Origin: an uncultured Treponema sp.
Lineage (GTDB): Bacteria; Spirochaetota; Spirochaetia; Treponematales; Treponemataceae
DNA: 17,184 nt
Assembly: GCA_937893155.1 (NCBI GenBank)
Contig: CALBGU010000250.1
Location: 1-17,184 of the forward strand
Direction: 5' to 3'
Shown here: positions 6,076 through 13,576 of the stretch, one piece after another
Numbering within the stretch: the stretch's first letter is position 1
How the letters are laid out: each line of letters begins with the position of its first letter
Translations under genes and position numbers: made by a program
Notes under the pieces: generated by a model
Databases searched by the model: none
The model's input: the letters and a program-made list of their open reading frames with translations, nothing else
What the model was told of the DNA's origin: nothing

Positions 6076-6823
6076 TGTAATCGTTTTTTCTGAAAAATTT
6101 GTGAAAAAGCAAAATCACGAGGAATCTGATGTACGGAAAAATCAAGAATAGTTTGAACGGATTATGAAAAATCTCGCTCCAAATCTCGAGTCCTCTGTCA
6201 AAGGCTTCCTCGCTGACACGGCGTTTTCGCTCCGAGAAAATCCCGAATATATCGTGATAATACAAAAAAATACTCGATGAAAATCTGTTTTTGCGCTTGT
6301 ACGCCCAACAATCTTTATCGCGAACGCCCTCGCTCAAAAGCACCATCGTCGGAGAGGCTTTGTAGATTGCCTGCACGATGTTTTCTTCCACGCTTTTGGG
6401 GTAGTAGCCCACATAGCGCCCGACCACCTGAAGCGCGCGGAACGTGGAATTGATGTTGCGTTCGGTTTGGATTACGGTGCGTTTTCGCCCGCCAAGCAAG
6501 TACAGCGAGCGCACGTGCCGTTCCAAAATGGACAAAATCTGAATGACTGCGTTGAACGGATTATAGCGATGCGGAACGGGGCATTTTAAAAAACGCGCCG
6601 CCATCAAAATGCTTTTTGACACAGGAATTATCAAATCTGCATCTCGAATACATTGCGCAAACGTGCTTTTTTTGCTCCGCGCCTTGAGCAATTTCCAAAT
6701 GGTCAAAAACACAATCTGTTTCGTGCCCGGGCGTGCCATAAGTTCCATAATTTCGCTTTCTAGATTTTCTGGACGACAGATGTCAACGGGAACGCCGAGC
6801 AGTTTTATTCTTTGAATTGCCAT
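6065..6823 (-). CDS. WecG/TagA/CpsF-like protein with altered active site
   Basis: The start at 6823 is chosen over the longer frame because GGAGAG lies just upstream and the sequence from MAIQRIKLLGVPVDI matches the family's beginning. The product is 252 residues. WecG/TagA enzymes transfer N-acetylmannosamine-type sugars to lipid carriers for envelope polymers. The fold is recognisable: LYLLGGRKRTVIQT, VGRYVGYYPKSVEENIV, and a C-terminal part with RRVSEEAFDRGLEIWSEIF. The C-terminal region after about 220 is hydrophobic or basic and probably membrane-attached. Key family positions differ: the usual PDG motif with the catalytic Asp reads PVSK (67-70), the TPN motif reads TIW (41-43), and GSPKQE reads SEGVRDKD (164-171). 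Classical transferase activity is therefore doubtful. It overlaps rsmE by 19 bases, so translation is probably coupled. Confidence 0.7.
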   Translation of the reverse strand: MAIQRIKLLGVPVDICRPENLESEIMELMARPGTKQIVFLTIWKLLKARSKKSTFAQCIRDADLIIPVSKSILMAARFLKCPVPHRYNPFNAVIQILSILERHVRSLYLLGGRKRTVIQTERNINSTFRALQVVGRYVGYYPKSVEENIVQAIYKASPTMVLLSEGVRDKDCWAYKRKNRFSSSIFLYYHDIFGIFSERKRRVSEEAFDRGLEIWSEIFHNPFKLFLIFPYIRFLVILLFHKFFRKNDYINF

Positions 6824-7611
6824 ACTTTTCTCTCCGAAAGTGCGGATTGCACTGCGGCAATGCCGTAAAGCGCTGCTGTTTCGCACCGTAAAATATTTGT
6901 TTCAAAATGTATTGTGAAAAAGCCTGATTCCGAAAGGATTGCGATTTCGGCAGGGCTGATTCCGCCCTCTGCACCAACCGCAAGGCACACGCGATTTGCT
7001 TCGTTTTCTGCGCCTAAGGCTTGGTGAAGCGATTTTGTATGTTCGCCGCGCTCATACAGCGCAAGCGCTATGCCACCGCTTGCGTTTTTCCAAAATGCTG
7101 CCGCTTCGGTTACGGTCATTGGTTTTTCAACGCGGGTTTGCACTGCTGAGCCGCATTGCGAGAGGGCTTCGCGGATAACACGCTCCCATCGCTCAGATTT
7201 TCCGCTGGACAAAACGGCATTTATTGCGCCTTTTTCGCAGTATTCGCCGATAACGGGCACAATCAACTGTACGCCGCATTCTGTGGCTTGACGGATAATC
7301 AAATCCATTTTCTGCGGTTTTGCAATGAATTGAAAAAGCCACAATTCCGTGCCGAGTGTTTCGGTTTTTGCACCGTGCTCGCTTACAAAATGCGCGTTTG
7401 GTGTGTCGGCGCATATTTGGAGCGTAATCGACCGCCCTGCGCTGTCAATTTGCGCGGCAGTCATCGCTACAAGCGCGCCGCTGGGGAGCCGCACCGAAAG
7501 CATATCGCCGTTTTGAAGCCTCAGAACGTGCTTTAAGTATCGAAAATCCGAGCCGGTTACGCGCAGTGTTCCATCAGAAAAAAGCGGCTCGCGGGCAATA
7601 AATTGCCTCAT
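6805..7611 (-). CDS. rsmE: 16S rRNA (uracil1498-N3)-methyltransferase RsmE
   Basis: This is a 268-residue SPOUT methyltransferase that methylates U1498 of 16S rRNA. The N-terminal PUA-like domain has RYLKHVLRLQNGDMLSV, the family's usual opening. The SPOUT domain includes FIAKPQKMDLIIRQATECGVQLIVPV, a region with ERWERVIREALSQCGSAVQTRV, and the SAM-binding knot with AVGAEGGISPAEI and NILRCETAALYG; the last matches the family's ILRxETA motif. Its ATG overlaps the ctpA stop (ATGA, four bases), so it is translated by coupling as the second gene of ctpA-rsmE-wecG-like. The linkage with a protease gene is conserved order or convenience; no functional link is evident. Confidence 0.93.
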   Translation of the reverse strand: MRQFIAREPLFSDGTLRVTGSDFRYLKHVLRLQNGDMLSVRLPSGALVAMTAAQIDSAGRSITLQICADTPNAHFVSEHGAKTETLGTELWLFQFIAKPQKMDLIIRQATECGVQLIVPVIGEYCEKGAINAVLSSGKSERWERVIREALSQCGSAVQTRVEKPMTVTEAAAFWKNASGGIALALYERGEHTKSLHQALGAENEANRVCLAVGAEGGISPAEIAILSESGFFTIHFETNILRCETAALYGIAAVQSALSERKVWQFKE

Positions 7612-9098
7612 TTCTTTTCAGCCTCTTCTTCGGCAAGTCGTTCCGCTTCGATTTCTTTGAGCGTTTTCACGTTTTTCATCAGCGCTGCAAAATTGCCACC
7701 GTTTACGATTTCAAGGGCTTTGGTAAGCTGCTTGTCGTAATCCTTGTCGTAAAGCGGCATTTCGCGCGCACGATAGACCTGCACACGCACGATTCGGCGC
7801 AAGAAGCACAAATCCAGCGGGTATTTTTTTGCGAGTTTTTTAGCATACGATGCGATTTCTTTTTCGTCCATATTGGGGTGGCTCGTCACGTATGGCTTAA
7901 TCACGTCGTCTTTAATAAGATTTTGGAACGCCGTCTGCTGCTCTTCGCCGCTGATGTCGACATTCTGGATTTCCAAATCCGCGGGAATACCGATGCCGTG
8001 AATATTCGCGTCGCTCGGGCTGTAATATTTTGAAATCGTCAGCCGCACGCCGATGTCTCCCGGCGGAATCGGCACGACAAGCTGCACCGAGCCTTTGCCG
8101 TACGAGCGCTCGCCCACCAAATACGCCACTTTTGCGTCTTTGAGCGCGCCCGAAAGCACCTCCGAGCAACTCGCGCTGTTGTGGTCAATGAGCACGACTA
8201 CGGGCATTCCCGTTGGCACAATCGTGTTTTTTTTGCTGGCAAATTCCGCCTTGTTTTCGCGGTTGATGCGGCTTTTTGTGGAAACGATAACGCCTGAATC
8301 AATGAACATATCCGCGATTTCTACCGCCGAAGACAAAATGCCGCCCGGATTGTTGCGCAAATCCACCACCAGCGACTGATAGCCTGCCTTTTTGAATGAA
8401 TCCAGCGCCTCGCGGACTCTGCCTGCGGTCTGCGGCGTGAACTCAAGGATTTTCAGATAGCCCGTTTTGTCAATCATCGTGTATTTTACCGTCTGCACTT
8501 CGATGAGCGCGCGGGTAATCGTAAACGGCAGCTCCATTTCGCCGCGCCGCACCACGAAACTCACCTCCGTGCCCACAGGACCGCGTAAAAGCGAAAGCAC
8601 TTCGTTCATCGAAATTGTTGCGGTGTCTGTGCCGTTGATGTTGATGATTAAATCGCCTGTCATAATGCCGGCTTTTGCGCCCGGCGTGTCTTCAATCGCG
8701 CTCACAACCTCAACGTAGGCGGGTTTGTCTGCGGTGCTTTTTGGCTCTTTTGAAATGCTCAATCCCACGCCGCCAAAACTGCCGACCGTCGTTTCATTCA
8801 TACTCGTCATTGATTCGGCATCGAGATAATAGCTGAATTGGTCGCCCAAAGAATCCATCAAGCCGCGCATTGCGCCTTCAAACAGCACTTTTGGCTCGAC
8901 TTCTTCCACATAATTGCGTTCAACAAAATCAAAAACGCTGTAGAGCTGCTGCATATATTGCTGGCTTGTTTGCGTATTTGAAGAGAGCGTTCCGCTTTGT
9001 GCAAAACATTGCGACGCGATGACCGTCAGAACAAAAAAAGAAGACGCGCAAGCGTATATTTTAAGGGACTTTTTCCCGAATTTTTCCAATAACTTCAT
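7608..9098 (-). CDS. ctpA: S41-family C-terminal processing peptidase (CtpA type)
   Basis: This 496-residue serine protease cleaves C-termini of envelope or secreted proteins in the periplasm. Residues about 13-33 form a hydrophobic export signal ending CFAQ. A PDZ domain spans about 107-200 (GGVGLSI, DTPGAKAGIMTGDLIINING). The S41 catalytic domain has VVDLRNNPGG (245-253), the nucleophile motif HNSASCSEVL (Ser310 the likely nucleophile), and the partner Lys335 in GERSYGKGSVQ. A C-terminal tail of about 100 residues, ending in a Glu/Lys/Ala-rich segment that looks coiled-coil, goes beyond the core domains. It is the first gene of an operon with rsmE. There is no Shine-Dalgarno sequence; TAAAAT ends six bases before the ATG. 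Confidence 0.92.
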   Translation of the reverse strand: MKLLEKFGKKSLKIYACASSFFVLTVIASQCFAQSGTLSSNTQTSQQYMQQLYSVFDFVERNYVEEVEPKVLFEGAMRGLMDSLGDQFSYYLDAESMTSMNETTVGSFGGVGLSISKEPKSTADKPAYVEVVSAIEDTPGAKAGIMTGDLIININGTDTATISMNEVLSLLRGPVGTEVSFVVRRGEMELPFTITRALIEVQTVKYTMIDKTGYLKILEFTPQTAGRVREALDSFKKAGYQSLVVDLRNNPGGILSSAVEIADMFIDSGVIVSTKSRINRENKAEFASKKNTIVPTGMPVVVLIDHNSASCSEVLSGALKDAKVAYLVGERSYGKGSVQLVVPIPPGDIGVRLTISKYYSPSDANIHGIGIPADLEIQNVDISGEEQQTAFQNLIKDDVIKPYVTSHPNMDEKEIASYAKKLAKKYPLDLCFLRRIVRVQVYRAREMPLYDKDYDKQLTKALEIVNGGNFAALMKNVKTLKEIEAERLAEEEAEKK

Positions 9099-9104
9099 AT
9101 TTCT

Positions 9105-9132
9105 ATTTTACGTTAGCATAAAGTTTTGTCAA
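9105..9132 (-). promoter_or_regulatory. ctpA promoter, placed for a leaderless mRNA
   Basis: Consensus TTGACA (9132-9127), 16-base spacer, TAAAAT (9110-9105), then six bases (9104-9099) before the ATG at 9098. It lies back to back with the metA promoter; the two -35 boxes are 14 bases apart. Confidence 0.75.
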
Positions 9133-9146
9133 GAAGTGCAATCTGT

Positions 9147-9175
9147 TTGCCATTGCGGTGCGTTTTTGATATACT
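9147..9175 (+). promoter_or_regulatory. metA promoter, placed for a leaderless mRNA
   Basis: TTGCCA (9147-9152), 17-base spacer, TATACT (9170-9175), then exactly six bases (TTTGCT) before the ATG at 9182. Five of six bases match at each hexamer and there is no Shine-Dalgarno site, so a transcript starting at the ATG is predicted. This leaves no room for a riboswitch. Confidence 0.75.
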
Positions 9176-9181
9176 TTTGCT

Positions 9182-10090
9182 ATGCCGATACGAATACAAG
9201 CGGATTTGCCCGCAAGACAGACTTTGGAAAATGAAAATATCTTTGTGATGACCGAACAGCGTGCCGCCACGCAGGATATTCGCCCGCTCAAAATTGCAAT
9301 CGTGAATCTGATGCCCACGAAAGAAGCCACCGAAACGCAGCTTTTGCGCTTGCTCGGAAACACGCCGCTTCAGATTGACATTTCGCTTGTCAGAATGAAA
9401 GGACACGTTTCAAAAAACACGTCGCAGGAGCATCTGGAGCGCTTTTACATCTCGTCCGACGAGTTGTGCCGCCACAAATACGACGGAATGATTATCACGG
9501 GCGCGCCTGTGGAGCAACTTGCGTTCGAGGACGTGGATTATTGGGACGAGTTGTGCAGCATTATGAATTTTGCGCACGATAACGCATTTTGCACGCTGTA
9601 TATCTGCTGGGGCGCGCAGGCGGGATTGTATCATTGGTACAAAATCCAAAAGCACATTATGGAAAAAAAGATGTTTGGCGTGTTTGCAAACCGCAGAATC
9701 GTTGCCACCGACCCGCTTTTGCGCGGTTTTGACGACACCTTTTATGTTCCCACGAGCCGACACACCACGGTAAGCACTGCCGACATTCTCAAAAACGAAA
9801 ACCTTGTGCTCCTCGCTGACAGCGATGTTTCGGGCGTAACAATCGTAAAGAGCCGCAACAACCGCGAGATTTTTATGACGGGGCATTTGGAATACGATGC
9901 CGACACGCTTGCAAATGAGTATTGGCGCGACCGCAACAAAGGTCTTGCAATCGACGTTCCAAAAAATTATTTCCCAAACGACGACCCGAAGAACGCCCCT
10001 GTTTCATTTTGGCGAAGCACGGCGCATTTATTTTATTCCAACTGGCTTAATTACTACGTGTATCAAGAAACGCCGTTCAATTATGTGTGA
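9182..10090 (+). CDS. metA: Homoserine O-acetyltransferase (MetA family)
   Basis: This 302-residue cytoplasmic enzyme activates homoserine, the first committed step of methionine synthesis. The catalytic cysteine is Cys142 in ICWGAQAG, with His235 and Glu237 in GHLEYD; numbering coincides with E. coli MetA, so no large indels precede them. The opening LKIAIVNLMPTKEATETQ is typical. Residue 111 is Glu (TGAPVEQL). In this family Glu111 is known to favour acetyl-CoA and Gly111 succinyl-CoA, so the acetyl donor is inferred. The gene stands alone between a leaderless-type promoter and a strong terminator, diverging from ctpA. With cysK it points to sulfur amino-acid synthesis through O-acetyl intermediates. 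Confidence 0.95.
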   Translation: MPIRIQADLPARQTLENENIFVMTEQRAATQDIRPLKIAIVNLMPTKEATETQLLRLLGNTPLQIDISLVRMKGHVSKNTSQEHLERFYISSDELCRHKYDGMIITGAPVEQLAFEDVDYWDELCSIMNFAHDNAFCTLYICWGAQAGLYHWYKIQKHIMEKKMFGVFANRRIVATDPLLRGFDDTFYVPTSRHTTVSTADILKNENLVLLADSDVSGVTIVKSRNNREIFMTGHLEYDADTLANEYWRDRNKGLAIDVPKNYFPNDDPKNAPVSFWRSTAHLFYSNWLNYYVYQETPFNYV

Positions 10091-10097
10091 GGTTGGG

Positions 10098-10129
10098 AAT
10101 TGCCGTAAAAAAATACGGCAATTTTTTTT
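10098..10129 (+). terminator. Strong intrinsic terminator of metA
   Basis: AATTGCCGTA (10098-10107) and TACGGCAATT (10114-10123) form a perfect 10-bp stem with an A-only loop, followed by T to 10129. It lies seven bases after the metA stop. The core arms TGCCGTA/TACGGCA recur in the cyclase terminator at 13817-13844. Confidence 0.92.
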
Positions 10130-10459
10130 CGAGAGGAATGCAAATTCGTGTGCAAATATATCGGGAATGACTTTTGAAAATTGATTTGCATAAAAAATAA
10201 TGCGATAATATTTATTTTTATATGATTTGCAAAGTATATGTACTGAAAAAATATATTTTTAGGCATTTTGCAGTGAAAATCAATTAAAAATATCATTGAT
10301 AATAAGATTTTCACAGTAAATGATATATACATTTTGTTTGTGAAATAATTTGCATAAGATGCTGCATTCGCTATTCAAAAAGAGGGGAAATCGTATTAGA
10401 AACGGTGTTTTCTGCGCGGGATTTTGGTTTTCGACAAGAACTAAAAGGGAGAAAATTGC
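10130..10459. other. AT-rich gene-free stretch with an inverted repeat
   Basis: No convincing gene lies here. The motif ATTTGCA followed by A or T recurs near 10184, 10224 and 10348. GTGAAAATC (10273-10281) and GATTTTCAC (10306-10314) form a 9-bp inverted repeat around a 24-base centre. The sequence is far richer in A+T than the flanking genes. It separates the metA and dctM 3' ends, and a bidirectional hairpin terminator follows at 10460-10500. A plus-strand RNA ending at that hairpin is conceivable, but I see no good promoter. Confidence 0.5.
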
Positions 10460-10500
10460 AAAAAAATGCCCGTCTTTATGTTTGGACGGGACATTTTTTT
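10460..10500. terminator. Bidirectional intrinsic terminator after dctM
   Basis: ATG-CCCGTC and GACGGG-A-CAT form a stem with one bulged A and a 9-nt loop (centred near 10478), with A-rich sequence before and T-rich sequence after. It can therefore stop transcription in either direction. It lies about 15 bases beyond the dctM stop and ends the TRAP operon. Confidence 0.8.
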
Positions 10501-10514
10501 CTTGAAAAATAGTG

Positions 10515-11819
10515 TTATACCGCGAATCCTAAGAGTTTAGGCAGGAACAGCGATACTTCTGGCACAAATGTTACAAAAAGCAATCCTGCTATCATCGTGA
10601 GATAGAATGGAATCATCGCTTTTGTGGTTTTTTCAATGCTGATTTTGCCCACGCCGCACCCGACAAAAAGCGCAGAGCCTACTGGAGGCGTGCAAAGTCC
10701 GATTGCGAGGTTGAAGATGAGCATTACGCCGAACTGCACAAGGCTCATTCCACACACGTTTTGTACGACGGGTGCGAGAATCGGCGTTACAATCAAAATG
10801 AGCGGTGCCATATCCATAATGCAGCCCAAAATCAAAAGCATAATGTTTATTAAGAGCAAAAGCACGATTTTGTTGCTGCTCAATGCCAAAAGTCCGCTTG
10901 TTATCATCGTCGGCACTTTGAGGAGCGCGAGCAAATATCCGAATCCGCCTGCCGCCGCAATGAGCGAAAAGACCATTGCGAGCGTTTTTACGGTGTTCAT
11001 CAATAAGCGCGGCATTTGCGAGATTTTGAGTTCTTTGTACACAAAGACCGAAATGATGAACGAGTAAATGCACGCAATCGCTGCCGATTCTGTTGCGGTA
11101 AACCAGCCCGCCGTAACGCCCACAAGGATAATCACCGCGGTAAAAAGCGCGAGAATTGCATCGAAGCAGATTTTGAGTGCCTGTTTTAAGCCGATTGCTT
11201 CTCCTTTTGGGTAGTTGCGCATAATGCTCATTACTGCGCAAACGATGAGGAACAAAATGCCGAGCGTAACGCCCGGGAGCAGTCCCGCCATAAAAAGCGC
11301 GCCGACCGAAACGCCGCCCGCTGCCACCGAATATATAATCATATTGTGGCTCGGAGGAATGAGAACGCCCTGACAACTGGTGGCAACGGTTACCGCCACG
11401 GAAAAATCTTTGTCGAATCCTGCTTTTTCCATCATTGGAATCTCGATTGAGCCGAGCGACGAAACGTCGGCGACCGCGCTTCCAGACAAATGACCGAAAA
11501 ACATTGAACCTAAGACATTCACATACGAAAATCCGCCGCGAAATCGTCCGACGATTGCATTCGCCGCCTGCAAAAGCCTGTCGGAAATGCCGCCTGCTCC
11601 CATAATTTCACCCGAAAGGATAAAAAACGGGATTGCCATAAGCGAAAAACTGTTTACGCTTTTGCCCATTTGCTGAATAAACGCCATAATTGGAATACGG
11701 CAATAGACGAGCGTAATGCACGACGATACGGCAAGCGCAAAGGTTACGGGCATTTTGCAGATGATAAACACCACAAAAGTGCCGAGCAAAATCCAAATCG
11801 CAATAGTTGGGTCAAACAT
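10515..11819 (-). CDS. dctM: TRAP transporter large permease (DctM type)
   Basis: This 434-residue membrane protein is the ion-coupled translocating subunit of a tripartite ATP-independent periplasmic transporter. Typical motifs are visible: PFFILSGEIMGAGGIS near 64-80, GHLSGSAVADVSSLGS, TSCQGVLIPPSHNMIIYS, TAGWFTATESAAIACIYS, MDMAPLILIVTPILAP and LGLCTPPVGSALFVGC-like GLCTPPVGSALFVG near the end. The length and the roughly twelve hydrophobic segments suit the family. Its ATG overlaps the last base of the dctQ stop (TGATG), with GGAGG upstream, so translation is coupled. It is the last gene of dctP-dctQ-dctM. The substrate is unknown; TRAP systems mostly carry carboxylates or sugar acids. Confidence 0.93.
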   Translation of the reverse strand: MFDPTIAIWILLGTFVVFIICKMPVTFALAVSSCITLVYCRIPIMAFIQQMGKSVNSFSLMAIPFFILSGEIMGAGGISDRLLQAANAIVGRFRGGFSYVNVLGSMFFGHLSGSAVADVSSLGSIEIPMMEKAGFDKDFSVAVTVATSCQGVLIPPSHNMIIYSVAAGGVSVGALFMAGLLPGVTLGILFLIVCAVMSIMRNYPKGEAIGLKQALKICFDAILALFTAVIILVGVTAGWFTATESAAIACIYSFIISVFVYKELKISQMPRLLMNTVKTLAMVFSLIAAAGGFGYLLALLKVPTMITSGLLALSSNKIVLLLLINIMLLILGCIMDMAPLILIVTPILAPVVQNVCGMSLVQFGVMLIFNLAIGLCTPPVGSALFVGCGVGKISIEKTTKAMIPFYLTMIAGLLFVTFVPEVSLFLPKLLGFAV

Positions 11820-12442
11820 CAGTTTTCACCTCCATTCTGCCGCATTTCTTCAATGATTTGCTGGTCGGTTTTGCTGCTTGCATCTTCGCCTTCGATTGTG
11901 AAATGACGGTATTTTTTTGCGCCGAACAAATCCAACATCGCAAAATAAATGATGAACACTCCGCCGACAGGCATCATTGCATACGCAGTGCCCGCAGGCC
12001 ATTGGGTTGCAGGAAGAGTGCTGCGCATTGTCATCGATACGAGTTTTGCGCCATACATAACGAGCGTGTAGCCAAAGAAAATGGTGGCAAGAATGTTGAT
12101 TTTTTCCACGACGAACTGTACGGCTTTTGGGAATTTGTTAAAGAAAAGCGAAATGGAAATATGCAGCCCTTTTTCCACGCCGATTGCCATTGCGATGAAC
12201 GCTGTCCACACCATCAAAAGCAGGGCAACTTCTTCTGACCACATAATCGACTTGTGAAGCACTAATCGCCCGAAGACTTCGCAGCTGATGATAATCACAA
12301 TGACGAGAATTACCAGTTTGGAAAACTCCAACAGCAACCGATATACGCAGTCGAATAAAAATGTTATGGCTGAGATACATTTTTCCCATGGTTTATATTC
12401 GCTCTTGCAAATTTCACGGGATATTTTTTCAAAAAAACTCAT
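11819..12442 (-). CDS. dctQ: TRAP transporter small permease (DctQ type)
   Basis: This is a 207-residue membrane protein, the small subunit that pairs with DctM. The start at 12442 (MSFFEKISREICKSEY) is fixed by the ATGA overlap with the dctP stop and by AAGGAC upstream; a longer frame to 12607 runs through dctP in another frame and is not credible. Four hydrophobic segments are visible (about 35-52, 68-88, 110-130 and 148-170). The DctQ signature region is seen in EVFGRLVLHKSIMWSEEVALLLMVWTAFIAMAI, continuing GVEKGLHISI. The C-terminal 30 residues are hydrophilic. It lies between the binding protein and the large permease, in the usual order. Confidence 0.9.
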   Translation of the reverse strand: MSFFEKISREICKSEYKPWEKCISAITFLFDCVYRLLLEFSKLVILVIVIIISCEVFGRLVLHKSIMWSEEVALLLMVWTAFIAMAIGVEKGLHISISLFFNKFPKAVQFVVEKINILATIFFGYTLVMYGAKLVSMTMRSTLPATQWPAGTAYAMMPVGGVFIIYFAMLDLFGAKKYRHFTIEGEDASSKTDQQIIEEMRQNGGEN

Positions 12443-13458
12443 TTGCTCTGAATGTCCTTGATTAAACTTTCGTAGCCTTGTCCAAACTGCGCATAAAGAG
12501 GAGCCATTGCCGCTTGGAATTTTTCTTTTTCGCCCGCTTCGAGTTCCGTGATAACAGCACCTGCTGCCTTTACCTTTTCCTCGGAAGCCTTTTCTTTTTC
12601 TGCCCAAAGTTCGCGCTCTATTTTTGCAGACTCAAGTGCACATTCTTTGATGATTTTTTTGTCTTCGTCGGAAAATTTATCCCACGTGATTTTTGAAACC
12701 AACTGCATTTCAGGCACACGAGAATGTTCGTCGAGGCAGTAGTATTTTGCCACTTCGTAGTGTGAGACCGAATCATAAGACGGCCAGTTGTTTTCTGCGC
12801 CGTCGATAACGCCCGTCTGCAAGCCCGAATACACTTCGCCGTAAGCCATCGGCGTTGCACTCGCGCCAAGTGCGCTTACCATATTCATCATAATCTGCGA
12901 TTCCTGCACGCGAATTTTCAAGCCTTTGAGGTCTTCAAGTTTCGTAACAGGACGCTTGCTGTTGTAGAAATTGCGCGCACCTGCGTCATACCATGAAAGT
13001 CCCACAAGTCCTGCGCTTTCAACATTCGTGAGAAACTGCTCGCCGATGTCGCCGTCAAGTACCCGCCACATCTGAGCGGCATCTTTGTATAAATACGGGA
13101 GCGAAAGCACATTCAGCGACTTGTCGAACTCGGAAAGCGGCGAAATTGATACGCGCGTAAAGTCGATTGCGCCGAATACGAGTTGTTCGATTGTCGCTTT
13201 TTCGTCTCCGAGCTGACCGCCGTGATACACGTCGATGTGGATTCTGCCGCCCGTTTTCTGCTCTACCAACTCTGCAAACTTGTATGCTGCCTGTGTAGTC
13301 GGATAGTCTTGAGCCTGAATTTCTGCATAGCGCAGAACCATTTTCTTTGTATTTGCCGTTTTTGCCGCTGTATTGCCCGCCGTGCTTTTTTCGCCGCACG
13401 ATGTGAACGCGAAAAGCGCAAGCGCAATACCCATAAAAGAAAAAATTGTCTTCTTCAT
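12439..13458 (-). CDS. dctP: TRAP transporter solute-binding lipoprotein (DctP type)
   Basis: This 339-residue protein binds the substrate outside the inner membrane and delivers it to DctQM. The N-terminus MKK, a hydrophobic core and FTSC (Cys21) suggest a lipoprotein signal in the relaxed spirochaete form, so it is probably lipid-anchored; a free periplasmic protein is the alternative. The mature domain starts VLRYAEIQAQDYPTTQAA, and has the family's GGQLGDEKATIEQL, LPYLYKD, and LKGLKIRVQES. Arg183 there is the expected carboxylate-binding arginine, and GAENNWPSY (220-228) is the second ligand-loop motif. The start is supported by GGCGGAG upstream. It is first in the operon, and a dyad lies just upstream (13478-13494). 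Confidence 0.92.
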   Translation of the reverse strand: MKKTIFSFMGIALALFAFTSCGEKSTAGNTAAKTANTKKMVLRYAEIQAQDYPTTQAAYKFAELVEQKTGGRIHIDVYHGGQLGDEKATIEQLVFGAIDFTRVSISPLSEFDKSLNVLSLPYLYKDAAQMWRVLDGDIGEQFLTNVESAGLVGLSWYDAGARNFYNSKRPVTKLEDLKGLKIRVQESQIMMNMVSALGASATPMAYGEVYSGLQTGVIDGAENNWPSYDSVSHYEVAKYYCLDEHSRVPEMQLVSKITWDKFSDEDKKIIKECALESAKIERELWAEKEKASEEKVKAAGAVITELEAGEKEKFQAAMAPLYAQFGQGYESLIKDIQSK

Positions 13459-13477
13459 AAAGAAACTCCGCCTTAAA

Positions 13478-13494
13478 AAAAGTTATCAACTTTT
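13478..13494. promoter_or_regulatory. Candidate operator dyad upstream of dctP
   Basis: AAAAGTT, three bases, AACTTTT: a perfect 7-bp inverted repeat, 20 bases before the dctP ATG. It begins directly after TAGAAT (13500-13495 on the minus strand), a possible -10 whose -35 partner is poor. The position fits a repressor site over the transcription start, controlling the TRAP operon. Confidence 0.4.
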
Positions 13495-13576
13495 ATTCTA
13501 ATGAGTTTTACTGAAAAAGTAATGATGAAAAATAGAAATAAACCGCAGGAGGTGCTTGCAAAACTCACTGCATTGG

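Noticed and set aside
6824..6886. Upstream start for the wecG-like gene
   Set aside because: The extra 21 residues are encoded over the rsmE end and do not match the family, while GGAGAG precedes the ATG at 6823.
10359..10505. 48-codon plus-strand frame after an AT-rich region
   Set aside because: It has no ribosome-binding site and its end runs through the bidirectional terminator hairpin at 10460-10500.
12443..12607. N-terminal extension of dctQ by 55 codons
   Set aside because: It lies inside dctP in another frame, is basic and unlike DctQ, whereas the ATG at 12442 has an ATGA overlap and ribosome-binding site.
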